Source of the DNA: Hyphomicrobiales bacterium
GTDB taxonomy: Bacteria > Pseudomonadota > Alphaproteobacteria > Rhizobiales > Rhizobiaceae
Direction: 5' to 3'
DNA length: 64,000 nucleotides
Assembly (NCBI GenBank): GCA_900467685.1
Contig: UBQX01000026.1
Span: forward strand, 38,623-102,622
Shown: piece by piece, positions 53,746 to 63,181 of the stretch
Layout of the letters: every line of letters begins with the position of its first letter
How positions within the stretch are numbered: position 1 is the stretch's first letter
Notes under the pieces: model-generated
What the model was told of the DNA's origin: nothing
Seen by the model: the letters and a program-made list of their open reading frames with translations, nothing else
Database searches by the model: none
Program-made: the position numbers and the translations under genes

Positions 53746-54116
53746 AAAAGCTTCTCTGGTTTGCATTCGCCGGCGGCACCGGCTTTCTGGTCGATGCCGG
53801 CTCGCTGTCATTGTTGCTGTGGCTGACGCCGGTCGGACCTTACATCGCCCGCATTCTCTCCATCGCAATTGCCATGGCCTATACCTGGACGATCAATCGG
53901 ACCTTCACCTTTGGCCGCTCGAACCGGCATGTGGCGTCCGAAGGCATGCGCTACGGGCTCGTGGGCATCGCTGCAGCACTGGTCAATTACGGAACCTATT
54001 CGCTCTGCCTGATCGTCTGGCCGCCGCTTTGGCCCGTGGTCGCAGCCGCCATCGGCTCGGGCGTGGCCATGGTGTTTTCCTATCTCGGCTATTCGCGGTT
54101 CGTGTTCGGCAAATAA
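53742..54116 (+). CDS. GtrA family membrane protein
   Basis: 124 residues with four helices. The family pattern FAGGTGFLVDAGSLSLLL, INRTFTF and a final YSRFVF is complete. GtrA proteins are proposed flippases for undecaprenyl-phosphate-linked glucose or similar sugars. It is translationally coupled to the GT2 enzyme, which makes such a lipid. Confidence 0.92.
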   Translation: MKKLLWFAFAGGTGFLVDAGSLSLLLWLTPVGPYIARILSIAIAMAYTWTINRTFTFGRSNRHVASEGMRYGLVGIAAALVNYGTYSLCLIVWPPLWPVVAAAIGSGVAMVFSYLGYSRFVFGK

Positions 54117-54252
54117 CACAGTCGGCCGCTACCCGGCTGCTGTTACCCCGGAAACTGCGCGCCGCCGCCTCGCGATGGAATGTGACCTCCATTCATGTCA
54201 TCTTCTGCTCCGGCGCCTGCCGCGCCTGTCAGCAGAGAAATTGGGGGTTCCT

Positions 54253-55332
54253 ATGCTGAAGAAACTGATCCTGCTGACCGGCATGCTCGTCATGGCGGGC
54301 ATGTCGACCGCAATGGCCGATGCCACCATTCCGCAGAAGGACGCGAAGGGAACGAAGGACAGCAAGCTGCTGCCGCGCTACGAGGGCTCGCTGCTCCTGA
54401 GCGCCAAACAGCAGGCCTATGCCGAACTCTTCCTGCCGCTGTCGCCGCTTGAGAAGAACGGCAAGACGGACTCCAACAACAACAATGTCTATGCGCCGAA
54501 GCAATCGAAGGCGCTGGAAGGGCCGCTGACGCGTCTGGTCTATATCGAGCCGGAGGGCCGCTCGCCGCTGGAAATCCTGCGTAACTACCAGGAAGTGGTG
54601 ACGAAGGCCGGCGGCGAGGTTCTGTTCGAGTGCAAGGACGACGCCTGCGGCGGTTCCTCGACGCGTGCGGCCTATGGCGGCGGCGGCGACCAGAGCCTGA
54701 CCATGCAGTTCATCCGCGAAAAGGACATCAGCGACCCGGCCTTCTCCAACGGCAACTGCGCTCTGACCTCGGGCATTTCCGACCAGCACTATTTCTCCGG
54801 CCGCCTGCCGGTCGATGGCGGCGACGCCTATGTGGCGATCCAGACCTACAAGATCACCGACGGCGGCAATTACTGCAACGCCTTCAACGAACGCACCTTC
54901 GCCTTCGTCAATATCGTCGAACCGAAGGGTCGCGAACAGAAGATGGTCGTCGTCAAGGCCGACGACATGGCCAAGTCCATCGACGCCTCCGGCAAGGTCG
55001 CGCTCTACGGCATCTTCTTCGATACCGACAAGGCAGACCTCAAGCCGGAATCGGACCCGACACTGCAGGAAATCGCGACGCTCCTGAAATCCAAACCCGA
55101 CCTCAAGGTCATCGTGGTGGGCCACACCGACAATCAGGGCGGCTTCGACCACAACATGGACCTGTCGAAGCGCCGCGCAGCTTCAGTTCAGGCGGCGCTG
55201 ACCAAGCGCTTCCAGGTGGATGCCGCCCGCCTCAAGAGCGCCGGCGTCGGCATGGTCGCGCCCGCCGCTTCGAACGAGAGCGACGACGGCCGCGCCAAGA
55301 ACCGGCGGGTGGAGATCGTGAATATGAACTGA
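54253..55332 (+). CDS. OmpA family protein with N-terminal DUF4892
   Basis: 359 residues. Signal peptide 1-22 (AMA). The N-terminal DUF4892-like region (LPRYEGSLLLS, LVYIEPEGRSPLEILRNYQ, FECKDDACG) precedes a C-terminal OmpA peptidoglycan-binding domain: LYGIFFDTDKADLKPES, VVGHTDNQGGFDHNMDLSKRRAASV and DDGRAKNRRVEIV. It would sit in the outer membrane or periplasm and hold the cell wall. A GGGGG-type ribosome site precedes the ATG; the longer upstream frame lacks a signal. A weak hairpin follows the stop. Confidence 0.92.
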   Translation: MLKKLILLTGMLVMAGMSTAMADATIPQKDAKGTKDSKLLPRYEGSLLLSAKQQAYAELFLPLSPLEKNGKTDSNNNNVYAPKQSKALEGPLTRLVYIEPEGRSPLEILRNYQEVVTKAGGEVLFECKDDACGGSSTRAAYGGGGDQSLTMQFIREKDISDPAFSNGNCALTSGISDQHYFSGRLPVDGGDAYVAIQTYKITDGGNYCNAFNERTFAFVNIVEPKGREQKMVVVKADDMAKSIDASGKVALYGIFFDTDKADLKPESDPTLQEIATLLKSKPDLKVIVVGHTDNQGGFDHNMDLSKRRAASVQAALTKRFQVDAARLKSAGVGMVAPAASNESDDGRAKNRRVEIVNMN

Positions 55333-55399
55333 GCGGGACCCGCAGAAACCTGCCGCAGGCTTCTAAGGGTCTGCGGCGGGATTTCCGGCTTCAATCAGG

Positions 55400-55900
55400 T
55401 CAGCCCAACTCACCGGCAAACTTTACCAGATCGAGCGCATAGGTGGGCGTCTCAACCGGCAACCGGACAAAGCCGTGACGAAGATAAAAGGCTTCCGCAG
55501 CGGGCGAAATGGTGTGAACGACAATCAGCCGCGCCGAGACTTCCTTGACTGCTCTTAGAGATCGCAGAACAGCGTCCTTCAGCAGCGCAGCTCCAAGGCC
55601 ATGCCCCTGAAATCGTTGATCGACCGCCAACCGGCCGAGAACCACCGCGGGGATGTGCAGCGGCATGTTGCGGCGCATGGCGCCTGTGGCTTCGCGGTTC
55701 AGCACCTGTCCCATGGACAGAGCATAATAGCCGGCCACAACATTCGTTCTCCGTTCGATGCACACGAATGTCCTGCTCGCGCCCAGCACCGCATTCTGGC
55801 GGGCGCGCTTGATCAGCCATTCATCGAGAACGGGTTCACCGGATTGAAAGCCCTCAAGCGGGTGGACATCTCTCAATAATTCAGGCGGAAGGAACGACAC
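55400..55900 (-). CDS. GNAT-family toxin, TacT-like
   Basis: 166 residues. GNAT core with VVLGRLAVDQRFQGHGLGAALLKDA (acetyl-CoA loop) and AAEAFYLRHGFVRLP. With a DUF1778 antitoxin just upstream it matches TacT/AtaT toxins, which acetylate aminoacyl-tRNA and stop translation. The 7-bp gap from the antitoxin supports one operon. Confidence 0.9.
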   Translation of the reverse strand: MSFLPPELLRDVHPLEGFQSGEPVLDEWLIKRARQNAVLGASRTFVCIERRTNVVAGYYALSMGQVLNREATGAMRRNMPLHIPAVVLGRLAVDQRFQGHGLGAALLKDAVLRSLRAVKEVSARLIVVHTISPAAEAFYLRHGFVRLPVETPTYALDLVKFAGELG

Positions 55901-55907
55901 CGGACCC

Positions 55908-56198
55908 CTAGTCGCGCAACCACGGCTCTTGCGCCGAGAGGAGCCGCTTCATGCCAGCCTTTTCCTCTGCCGAGGGAGACGCATCGAGCCATTCCAGCGT
56001 CCGGCGAAATCCCGCCTCGTCCACAAGGATCGCGGTCTGGTCGAGAAGCACAGCCTTCGCCTCCTTTATTGCTGAGGAGAGCATGAACTGCGAGCGGTTC
56101 GCACCGACGAGTTCCGCCGCGCTGTCGATCAGCGCTCGATCCTCCGCGCGTGCGCGCAGATGGATATTCACTTCGGCAATGTTGGCGTTCCGGCTCAT
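55908..56198 (-). CDS. DUF1778 antitoxin, TacA-like
   Basis: 96 residues. Ribbon-helix-helix N-terminus (EVNIHLRARAEDRALIDSAAELVGANRSQFMLSSAIKEA) binds DNA; the C-terminal half would wrap the toxin. The start is 12 bp downstream of a 33-bp perfect palindrome, the likely operator. A longer upstream reading runs through the palindrome and is not protein-like. Confidence 0.92.
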   Translation of the reverse strand: MSRNANIAEVNIHLRARAEDRALIDSAAELVGANRSQFMLSSAIKEAKAVLLDQTAILVDEAGFRRTLEWLDASPSAEEKAGMKRLLSAQEPWLRD

Positions 56199-56210
56199 GA
56201 TACAAAGATA

Positions 56211-56243
56211 ATCCCCTGTGTTGACATCGTCAACACAGGGGAT
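56211..56243. promoter_or_regulatory. 33-bp perfect palindrome upstream of the TacAT pair
   Basis: Arms ATCCCCTGTGTTGAC and GTCAACACAGGGGAT around a 3-base centre. It lies 12 bp before the antitoxin start and 7 bp past the stop of the upstream oxidoreductase. Operator for the antitoxin, and possibly also a hairpin at the end of the oxidoreductase mRNA. Confidence 0.75.
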
Positions 56244-56250
56244 GTTAACC

Positions 56251-57237
56251 TTACACCGTCTCCCAGCCGTCCTTCTCGCTGGCGCGATAGATCGCATCGA
56301 TGAACTGCTGGTTCTTCTTCGAGCTTTCCAGCGTCACGACTTCCGCCTCCTCGCCCTGCGCCGCGCGGGCGAAAGCTTCGGCTTCGAGCCGGTACTGGCG
56401 GGCGTCCTGGAAGCGGTAGTGGCGAGATTCGGCGTGGTTGACGTTGGTCACCTCGATCTCCTCCGCGCCGTAGCGGTCGGCGTTGAAGGGTGACTTCACC
56501 TCAATGAAGCCTTCCGTGCCGTGAAAGACCATGATCTGGCGGGCGGCGAGCTGGGTGGAGATGTAGAAGCTCAGTTCGAAATCGCCGAAATCGGCGCGCA
56601 CCGAGGAATAGATGTCGGTGCCGAATTGCGGGTCGCGCTCGGTCGTGGCCTGCACACGAATCGGCTCCTTGCCGGTGGAAAAACGCGTGGTGATGGCCGG
56701 ATAGACGCCGATGTCGGGCAGACCACCGCCGCCGAGTTCCGGAATGTTGCGCATATTACCGGGATCGCGGTTGAAATAGGTGAAGGCGCCCTGCACGTGC
56801 CGCAGCCTGCCGATCGCGCCTTCGGCGATCAGCATGCGCACACGCCGCCAGACCGGCGAATAGGTGACCATATAGGCCTCGGACACGAGAACCTTGTTGC
56901 GATCACGCGCGGCGATGATGCCATCGATCTCGGAAGCCTTGAGCGCAATCGGCTTTTCGCAAAGCACATGCTTGCCGGCATCGGCCGCCTTGATCGCCCA
57001 TTCGCCATGCTGCGAGGTGGGCAGCGGAATGTAGACGGCGTCGATCAGGTCGGAGGCGAGCATTTCCTCATGCGAGGCAAAGACATGCGGGATGGAGAAG
57101 CGGGCGGCGAGGGCTGCGGCCTTGTCTTTGTCGCGGCTTGAAATGCCGGCGACGACGCAGTTTTCCGCATCCTGGATGGCCGGGATGACGAGTTCGCGGC
57201 CGATCTTGGCGGTCGATATGATTCCGAAGCGCAGCAT
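56251..57237 (-). CDS. Gfo/Idh/MocA family oxidoreductase
   Basis: 328 residues. N-terminal Rossmann [47 protein letters not shown] (catalytic lysine in EKP), and [13 protein letters not shown] with the usual aspartate and tyrosine. It oxidises or reduces a sugar or cyclitol with NAD(P). No neighbouring sugar gene to narrow the substrate. Confidence 0.92.
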   Translation of the reverse strand: MLRFGIISTAKIGRELVIPAIQDAENCVVAGISSRDKDKAAALAARFSIPHVFASHEEMLASDLIDAVYIPLPTSQHGEWAIKAADAGKHVLCEKPIALKASEIDGIIAARDRNKVLVSEAYMVTYSPVWRRVRMLIAEGAIGRLRHVQGAFTYFNRDPGNMRNIPELGGGGLPDIGVYPAITTRFSTGKEPIRVQATTERDPQFGTDIYSSVRADFGDFELSFYISTQLAARQIMVFHGTEGFIEVKSPFNADRYGAEEIEVTNVNHAESRHYRFQDARQYRLEAEAFARAAQGEEAEVVTLESSKKNQQFIDAIYRASEKDGWETV

Positions 57238-57339
57238 GGGTCTCTCCTCTCGATGTTTTTCCGATTGGTAGGAAATTGAGGCACGTTAGGCAATTGCTTT
57301 CACATGCATAGCGTGGCGAAGCGGCGGGCAGGAAAGCCT

Positions 57340-58332
57340 TCAGAAAATACCCGCGCGGCGGAGCAGCCACCAGGCGAGCAGAACCGACACGCCGATGGCC
57401 CCGAAGGCGGAGAACGTTCCGGCATCGTCATGCTGGAACGGCAGGCCGCCCGTGTTCATGCCGAAAAAGCCGGTGACGAGCGTCGGCGGCATGATCAGTA
57501 CGGTCATGACCGACATGATGTAGAGATGCCGGTTGGTCTCGATGGAGGTGAGCGAGTTCACCTCTTCATGGAGCAGCCGGGCGCGTTCCTGCAGCGCGTC
57601 CACCTCATGGCCGGCGGCCTCGAGCCGGCTGGTGCTGCGCGCCGAGACGTCGGCAAAGCCTTCCGGCATTTCCTCTTCTTCTGCCGCAGCGGCATGGCGC
57701 ATGGCGGTCAGAAGCGTGCGCATATGCCGGTGAAGGCGCACAATCGAACGGCGCAGCGGCTGCAATTCCTTCTGGTGCTTCAGGGGCTCGCGGTTCGAAT
57801 AGACCGCATCCTCGATGACGTTCAGGTCGGCCGTGATCTCCTTGACCAAACCGAAGAGCGAGCGCTGGAAATTGGCGACGATATGCTCGAAAATGTCGAT
57901 CGGATTGTCGAACTTGCCGGGCGTCTTCTCGACTGCGAAGCGCACGCTGTCGACGCTGGCCAGCGGATGCAGCCGGGTCGTGACGATGAAGCGGCCGAAG
58001 ACGGCGTAATGCAGGAAGCCGATCTCGCGCGTGCTCTGGTCGAAGTCGCGCTGATAGTCGACCAGCGTGCCATAGAGATAGCCTTCATCGACATTGACGG
58101 ACGGATGCGTCTCATGCGTCGTCAGCGCGACCAGCGCTGCTTCCGGAAGCACGCCGAGGCTTTCGAGAAAGGCCGGCAGCCGCGCGTCAGCCAGCGAGAA
58201 ATGGAACCAGAAGAAACCGTCATCCGGCAAAGCCTTCACTTCCGCGTCAGGCAGCGCGCGGGCGGGGGCCGCCCCTTCATGGAGATGATAGGCCCAGACG
58301 AGGCCGGGAATTTGGGATGCGGGCAGATGCAT
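57340..58332 (-). CDS. zntB: CorA family divalent-metal transporter, ZntB-like
   Basis: 330 residues. Long cytoplasmic domain with coiled segments (about 150-265), then two C-terminal helices with the pore-loop GMN motif (GFFGMNTGGLPF) between them. The N-terminal VWAYHLHEGAAPARAL fits ZntB, which moves zinc. I use the ATG of MHLPASQ; upstream codons to 58458 are arginine-rich and unlikely to be translated. Confidence 0.88.
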   Translation of the reverse strand: MHLPASQIPGLVWAYHLHEGAAPARALPDAEVKALPDDGFFWFHFSLADARLPAFLESLGVLPEAALVALTTHETHPSVNVDEGYLYGTLVDYQRDFDQSTREIGFLHYAVFGRFIVTTRLHPLASVDSVRFAVEKTPGKFDNPIDIFEHIVANFQRSLFGLVKEITADLNVIEDAVYSNREPLKHQKELQPLRRSIVRLHRHMRTLLTAMRHAAAAEEEEMPEGFADVSARSTSRLEAAGHEVDALQERARLLHEEVNSLTSIETNRHLYIMSVMTVLIMPPTLVTGFFGMNTGGLPFQHDDAGTFSAFGAIGVSVLLAWWLLRRAGIF

Positions 58333-58556
58333 GTCGGATGTCCGTTCATTGATCAGGTGAACGCGGGGCAGTTGGCTGCTGTGTAGGCGAGGTTTGGGCC
58401 GGGAGTCGAGCATTCGGATATGAAGCTTTTTTGACAGCCCTCCTATGCGGCGTCGCAAGGTGGCCGGATTTGTCCTTTCTTCGTCCGTTGCCTGTCTTTT
58501 TTGCTTTGATGGAGGCTCTAAAATCGGGCTATCAACTGCAAATGAAGGAGCAGAAA

Positions 58557-59123
58557 ATGTCCCATGTCGACACCGCCCTCATCGTCATCGATGTTCAGGA
58601 ATCGTTTCGCCACATGCCCTATTGGAGCGCCGAAGGTCTGGATGCCTATCTCGCGCAGCAGCAGCGGCTGATCGATGGTGCAAAAGCCTCGGGCATTCCG
58701 GTCGTCCAGATTTTCCACACGCGGTCAGGTTCGCCCTTCGACCGCGAGGGCGGGCTGGTGCGGACGATGGATGGCTTGTCGATCGATCCGGACGCGGTTT
58801 TCTACAAGGAACGGCATTCGGCGCTCGCCGGCACCGGCCTCGATATCTGGCTGACGCGCAACGGCATCAACCGGCTGATCATCTCGGGCATCCGCACCGA
58901 ACAGTGCTGCGAGACCACGACGCGGCATGCCTCGGACCTCGGATGGGGCGTCGATTTCGTGAGCGAGGCGACCTTCACCTTCCCGATGCAGCATGCCGAT
59001 GGGACAGTCTTCAGCCAGTCGGATATCGTCAAGCGGACCGAGCTCGTTCTCGCCACCCGCTTCGCGCGGATCGTCACCGTGGATGAGGCGCTGGCGGGGC
59101 TTAACATGAAGAAGGCTGCGTGA
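58557..59123 (+). CDS. Cysteine hydrolase (isochorismatase-like)
   Basis: 188 residues. Catalytic triad visible: Asp12 (LIVIDVQESF), Lys84 (YKERHSA), Cys117 (GIRTEQCCETTTRHA). Members cleave amides or isochorismate. An AAGGAG site 6 bases upstream fixes the start. Its stop overlaps the start of a GlxA-type regulator (TGATG), so that regulator likely governs this enzyme. Confidence 0.9.
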   Translation: MSHVDTALIVIDVQESFRHMPYWSAEGLDAYLAQQQRLIDGAKASGIPVVQIFHTRSGSPFDREGGLVRTMDGLSIDPDAVFYKERHSALAGTGLDIWLTRNGINRLIISGIRTEQCCETTTRHASDLGWGVDFVSEATFTFPMQHADGTVFSQSDIVKRTELVLATRFARIVTVDEALAGLNMKKAA

Positions 59124-60121
59124 TGGAAAAGCGGGCTGGCAACGCCATCCGCCGCATTCCGATGTTCGTGGTTCTGCCACCGGACACGCTGCTGCTCGAT
59201 GTTGCCGGCCCGATGGAAGTTTTCCGCCGGGCCAATCTGGAGCAGAGCGCCGTGCGGTTCGACTATGTCTATGTCGCAGCTGCGGCAGAACAGGCGACCT
59301 CCATCGGCCTCACCGTATCGGGCCTTCTCCCCCTGCCCGAGCATCTGCCGGACGATGCCTGGATCGTCATCTCGGGGAGCCTGACGGCTCCTGCGGTCAG
59401 GGAGCGGAACCGCGAGGCGCTTGCAGAGATCGCCCGCTGGCTGCGTTCGGGTTTCCGGCCGGGCATGACGCTGGTGACCATCTGCTCCGGGGCGCTGCTC
59501 GCCGCCGAGGCGGGGCTTTTCGACGGCTTTCGCTGCACGACCCATTCCGCCTGCATGGCAGAGCTTGCCCAACGCGCACCGCTCGCCCAGCCGCTCGACA
59601 ACCGGCTCTTCGTCGAGGACCGAAACCGGCTCTCCAGCGCCGGCATCTCCACCGGCATCGATCTCGCCCTGCATATCGTCAGCCAAACGACATCGCCCGC
59701 AACCGCGCTGGCGATTGCCCGGCAGATGGTCGTCTACATGCGCCGTAGCGGCAGCGATCCGCAGCTTTCGCCCTGGCTGACCGGGCGCAATCATGTCCAT
59801 CCTGGCATACACCGGGCACAGGATGCGATCATGGCGGAGCCTGCCGCCGACTGGTCGCTGGCACGGCTGGGGCGCGTCGCGCATTTGAGCGAGCGGCATC
59901 TGTCGCGCCTCTTCCGCGAGCATACCGGCATGGCGGCGACGGACTATGTCAACATGATCCGGGTGAACCTTGCCGCCGAAATGCTGGGCGGATCGGCTCT
60001 TGCCGTCGAAGAGGTTGCGGCGCGCGCGGGCTTCTCCTCGGCCCGCCACATGCGGCGCGTCTGGAACGGCTTCCACGCCGAGCCACCGGCCCGATTCCGA
60101 AGCCGCGCGAGCGACCGTTAA
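59123..60121 (+). CDS. GlxA family transcriptional regulator (DJ-1/PfpI plus AraC HTH)
   Basis: 332 residues. N-terminal DJ-1/PfpI domain (FVVLPPDTLLLDVAGPMEVFRRA) with the nucleophile-elbow Cys in VTICSGALLAAEAGL. C-terminal AraC module with two HTH units: WSLARLGRVAHLSERHLSRLFREHTG and VEEVAARAGFSSARHMRRVWNGFHAEPPARFR. The ligand is unknown. One-base overlap with the cysteine hydrolase implies co-transcription. Confidence 0.92.
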   Translation: MEKRAGNAIRRIPMFVVLPPDTLLLDVAGPMEVFRRANLEQSAVRFDYVYVAAAAEQATSIGLTVSGLLPLPEHLPDDAWIVISGSLTAPAVRERNREALAEIARWLRSGFRPGMTLVTICSGALLAAEAGLFDGFRCTTHSACMAELAQRAPLAQPLDNRLFVEDRNRLSSAGISTGIDLALHIVSQTTSPATALAIARQMVVYMRRSGSDPQLSPWLTGRNHVHPGIHRAQDAIMAEPAADWSLARLGRVAHLSERHLSRLFREHTGMAATDYVNMIRVNLAAEMLGGSALAVEEVAARAGFSSARHMRRVWNGFHAEPPARFRSRASDR

Positions 60122-60227
60122 CCTCCGCCACCGCCCTCGCCGCGTGTATGCCGGACCCCTTATGGACATCGGGACGATGTTCAACGATAGTGCCCGCGGG
60201 ACCAGGCGTCGGGCTTGGGGAGGAAAA

Positions 60228-61550
60228 ATGTCTGTCTTGATCAGAAGGGCCGTTCTCGGCCTCGTCTTCGCGTGTTCGTGTCTCCTGTCTCTCGCTGCTG
60301 CGCCTGCGCAGGCGGCAACCCCGCCGCAGGAGGTGGTGACGGGTTGGTACAAGCTGATCCTGGAACTTGTCCGCCATACGTCCAATTATTCCCCGCCCGT
60401 GGCCGCCCGCTCCTTCGGCTATATCGGCGTGTCCGCCTATGAGGCCGTGGCGAGCGGATCGGACAACCTGCAGAGCCTTGCGGGCCAGTTGAACGGGCTC
60501 AAAGCCCTGCCGGCGCGCGAGAAGGGCGCGGCTTACGACGACGCCGTGATCCTCAACACCGTGATGGAGGCCTCGGTTTCCCGCTTTTTCGACCGCACCG
60601 GGCCGACAGGGCAGCACGTCATGAAGAAGATGGCGCAGCGCATGGACGAAAAGGTTTCGGCCGGTCTCGCTCCCGACGTGATCGCCCGAAGCCGCGACTA
60701 TGGACAGAAGCTTTCGCAGGCGGTCTTCGACTGGTCCTCGACCGATGGCGGGGCAAGCGTCGAGAACATGGGCTTCCCGCTCGAATACAAGCTTTCCGAC
60801 AAACCGGGCCATTGGGTGCCGACCAGCCTGATCCGCCAGCAGCAGGCGCCCCTCCTGCCCGACTGGGGCAAGGTGCGCCCCTTTGCCATGCCAACGGGCT
60901 CGTCCTGCCGCCTGCCCGAGCCGCCGGAATATAGCGAGAAGCCGGAGTCTGCCTTCTACAAGGATGCCAAAGAGGTTTACACGGCGGTGAAGGGGCTGAC
61001 GGACGAGCAGCGGACGATTGCCCGCTTCTGGTCCGACGACCCCATGCTGTCGCCGACGCCGCCCGGCCACTGGATCAATATCGCGCTGATCGTGCTCGAC
61101 CGGCAAAAGGCGGATCTGCCGACAACGGTGGATACGCTGGCCCGGCTTGGCGTTGCGCTGTCGGATGCGTTCATCGGCTGCTGGGACACGAAATTCGTCT
61201 TTGATCTCATTCGCCCGATCACCTACATCAAGAAGAACATCGATCCCAAATGGGATGCGCTGCTGATCACGCCGCCCTTCCCGGAATATCCCAGCGGCCA
61301 CAGCACGCAGTCCAGCGCTGCGGCATCCACCATGACGCATATCTTCGGCGATGCGCTGGCCTTTGACGATTCCACCCATGAAGCCGACGGGATCAAGCCG
61401 CGGCATTTCGCCAATTTCCGCGCGGCGGCCGAAGAGGCTGCGATCTCGCGCCTTTACGGCGGCATCCATTTCCGCCTCGCCATCGAACGCGGGCTGACGC
61501 AGGGCGAATGCATAGCCAACTATGTCAACGCGCTGAAGACGAAGAAGTGA
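60228..61550 (+). CDS. Secreted vanadium-dependent haloperoxidase-like protein (PAP2 fold)
   Basis: 440 residues after a GGGGAGG site 5 bases from the ATG; signal peptide 1-29. All vanadate-binding positions are present: Lys322 (TKFVFDLIRP), Arg329, Ser356-Gly357-His358 (YPSGHST), Arg408 and His414 (RLYGGIHF). Such enzymes oxidise halides with peroxide, but the fold is shared with acid phosphatases, so either activity is possible. The CRTAC1-type gene follows by 8 bp, so both should be exported together. Confidence 0.88.
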   Translation: MSVLIRRAVLGLVFACSCLLSLAAAPAQAATPPQEVVTGWYKLILELVRHTSNYSPPVAARSFGYIGVSAYEAVASGSDNLQSLAGQLNGLKALPAREKGAAYDDAVILNTVMEASVSRFFDRTGPTGQHVMKKMAQRMDEKVSAGLAPDVIARSRDYGQKLSQAVFDWSSTDGGASVENMGFPLEYKLSDKPGHWVPTSLIRQQQAPLLPDWGKVRPFAMPTGSSCRLPEPPEYSEKPESAFYKDAKEVYTAVKGLTDEQRTIARFWSDDPMLSPTPPGHWINIALIVLDRQKADLPTTVDTLARLGVALSDAFIGCWDTKFVFDLIRPITYIKKNIDPKWDALLITPPFPEYPSGHSTQSSAAASTMTHIFGDALAFDDSTHEADGIKPRHFANFRAAAEEAAISRLYGGIHFRLAIERGLTQGECIANYVNALKTKK

Positions 61551-61558
61551 GGCCATTG

Positions 61559-63175
61559 ATGACGGCAATCCGTTCTGGCGGCCTCACGGTTGCCCTCTTT
61601 CTCGCGTCAACGGTTGCCGGGGCTGAAGATGCGCCGCCACCGCGCGCCGTCACGCCGATCTTCCAGGAGGAGCAGGCGGCGGAAAGCGGCGTGGATGCGG
61701 TCTATGACGGCGACTGGGAATTCATGGTCGGCGGCGGAGTCTCCACCTTTGACTGCGACGACGACGGCTTTCCCGACATGTTGCTGCCCGGAGGCTCCGG
61801 CAAGTCCGTCTTCTATCACAATGAGAGCAAGAAGGCCGGGCCGATCCGCTTCAAGGCGATGGCATCCGGTCTTGAGGTGGATAAACTGCTCGGCTCCTAC
61901 GCCATCGATATCGATGGCGACGGGATCAAGGACATCATTCTGCTCAGGCTTGGCGAAAACATCGTCATGCGCGGCAAGGGCAAATGCCGGTTCGAGCGCG
62001 CCAACGAGACCTGGAACTTCGATGGCGGCAAGGCGTGGTCTGCCTCGATGGCTGCGACCTGGGAGCGCGGCAACACCTGGCCGACGATCGCCATCGGCAA
62101 TTATATCGACCCGGAAGCCGACATGGAGCCCTGGGGCTCCTGCACCGACAACTGGCTGCATCGGCCAGACGCCGCCACGCCGCAGCGGAAATTCGCCAAT
62201 CCGCTGCCGCTGAAGCCCAGCTATTGCGCGCTCTCCATGCTCTTCACCGACTGGAACCGCTCCGGCACGCCGTCGCTCCGCGTCTCCAACGACCGCGAAT
62301 ATTACAAGGGCGGGCGCGAGCAGATGTGGCATGTCGATCCCGGCAAGGCGCCGGCGCTCTACAGCGAGGAGGAAGGCTGGAAATACCTGCGCATCTGGGG
62401 CATGGGCATTGCCAGCTACGACCTCGATTTCGACGGCTATCCGGAATATTTCCTGACCAGCATGGCCGACAACAAGCTGCAGGCGCTTGTGACCCTGCCA
62501 AAGGACGGCAAGGGTCCGGCGGCCTACAAGGACATCGCCTTCGCCAAGGGCGCGACCGCTCACAGACCCTATACCGGCGGCGACTGGCATCCCTCGACCG
62601 CCTGGCATACCGACTTTCAGGACGTCAATAATGACGGCCTGGTCGATCTCTTCATCGCCAAGGGCAATGTCGCGGAAATGCCGGACTTCGCCAAGCTCGA
62701 CCCGAACGACATGCTGGTGCAGAACGCCAAGGGCAATTTCATCGAAATGGGGCTGGAGGCCGGCATTGCCAGCATGAACGTCTCGCGTGGCGCAGCACTT
62801 GTCGACTTCAACCTCGACGGCCGCGTCGATCTCGTCGTCACCAACCGCTGGAAGCCGGCGCAGGTCTGGCGCAACGTGACTTCCGACGCCGGCCATTTCA
62901 TCGAAATCGGCCTGAAGGGCGAAGGCGGCAACCGCGACGGCATCGGCTCATGGATCGAGGTGAAGCATGACGGCCATGTCCTTCGCCGCGAAATCACGAT
63001 CGGCGGCGGTCATGCGGGCGGTTCGCTCGGCTGGCACCATTTCGGCGTTGGGAAGGACACCGACGTGGAATTCCGGGTGATCTGGCCGGATGGCGTGGCG
63101 GACGAGTGGCAGAAGGTGGCGGCGGACGGGTTTTATTGGGTGAGCCCCAGGAAGGCTGCGGTCAAGGCGGAGTGA
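61559..63175 (+). CDS. Secreted CRTAC1/ASPIC-UnbV family FG-GAP repeat protein
   Basis: 538 residues; signal peptide about 1-22. Five DxDxDG-type calcium loops near residues 65, 117, 288, 355 and 416 mark FG-GAP/VCBS beta-propeller blades. The C-terminal ASPIC/UnbV motif (GNRDGIGSWIEVKHDG, then HFGVGKDTDVEFRVIWPDG) is complete. The family is extracellular and possibly binds carbohydrate or protein. It starts 8 bp after the haloperoxidase stop, GTGAGG as ribosome site. Confidence 0.9.
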   Translation: MTAIRSGGLTVALFLASTVAGAEDAPPPRAVTPIFQEEQAAESGVDAVYDGDWEFMVGGGVSTFDCDDDGFPDMLLPGGSGKSVFYHNESKKAGPIRFKAMASGLEVDKLLGSYAIDIDGDGIKDIILLRLGENIVMRGKGKCRFERANETWNFDGGKAWSASMAATWERGNTWPTIAIGNYIDPEADMEPWGSCTDNWLHRPDAATPQRKFANPLPLKPSYCALSMLFTDWNRSGTPSLRVSNDREYYKGGREQMWHVDPGKAPALYSEEEGWKYLRIWGMGIASYDLDFDGYPEYFLTSMADNKLQALVTLPKDGKGPAAYKDIAFAKGATAHRPYTGGDWHPSTAWHTDFQDVNNDGLVDLFIAKGNVAEMPDFAKLDPNDMLVQNAKGNFIEMGLEAGIASMNVSRGAALVDFNLDGRVDLVVTNRWKPAQVWRNVTSDAGHFIEIGLKGEGGNRDGIGSWIEVKHDGHVLRREITIGGGHAGGSLGWHHFGVGKDTDVEFRVIWPDGVADEWQKVAADGFYWVSPRKAAVKAE

Positions 63176-63181
63176 CGCCGC

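Noticed and set aside
58333..58458. N-terminal extension of the ZntB-like transporter
   Set aside because: The extra 42 codons are Arg/Ser-rich, run into the divergent promoter region and precede a normal family start.
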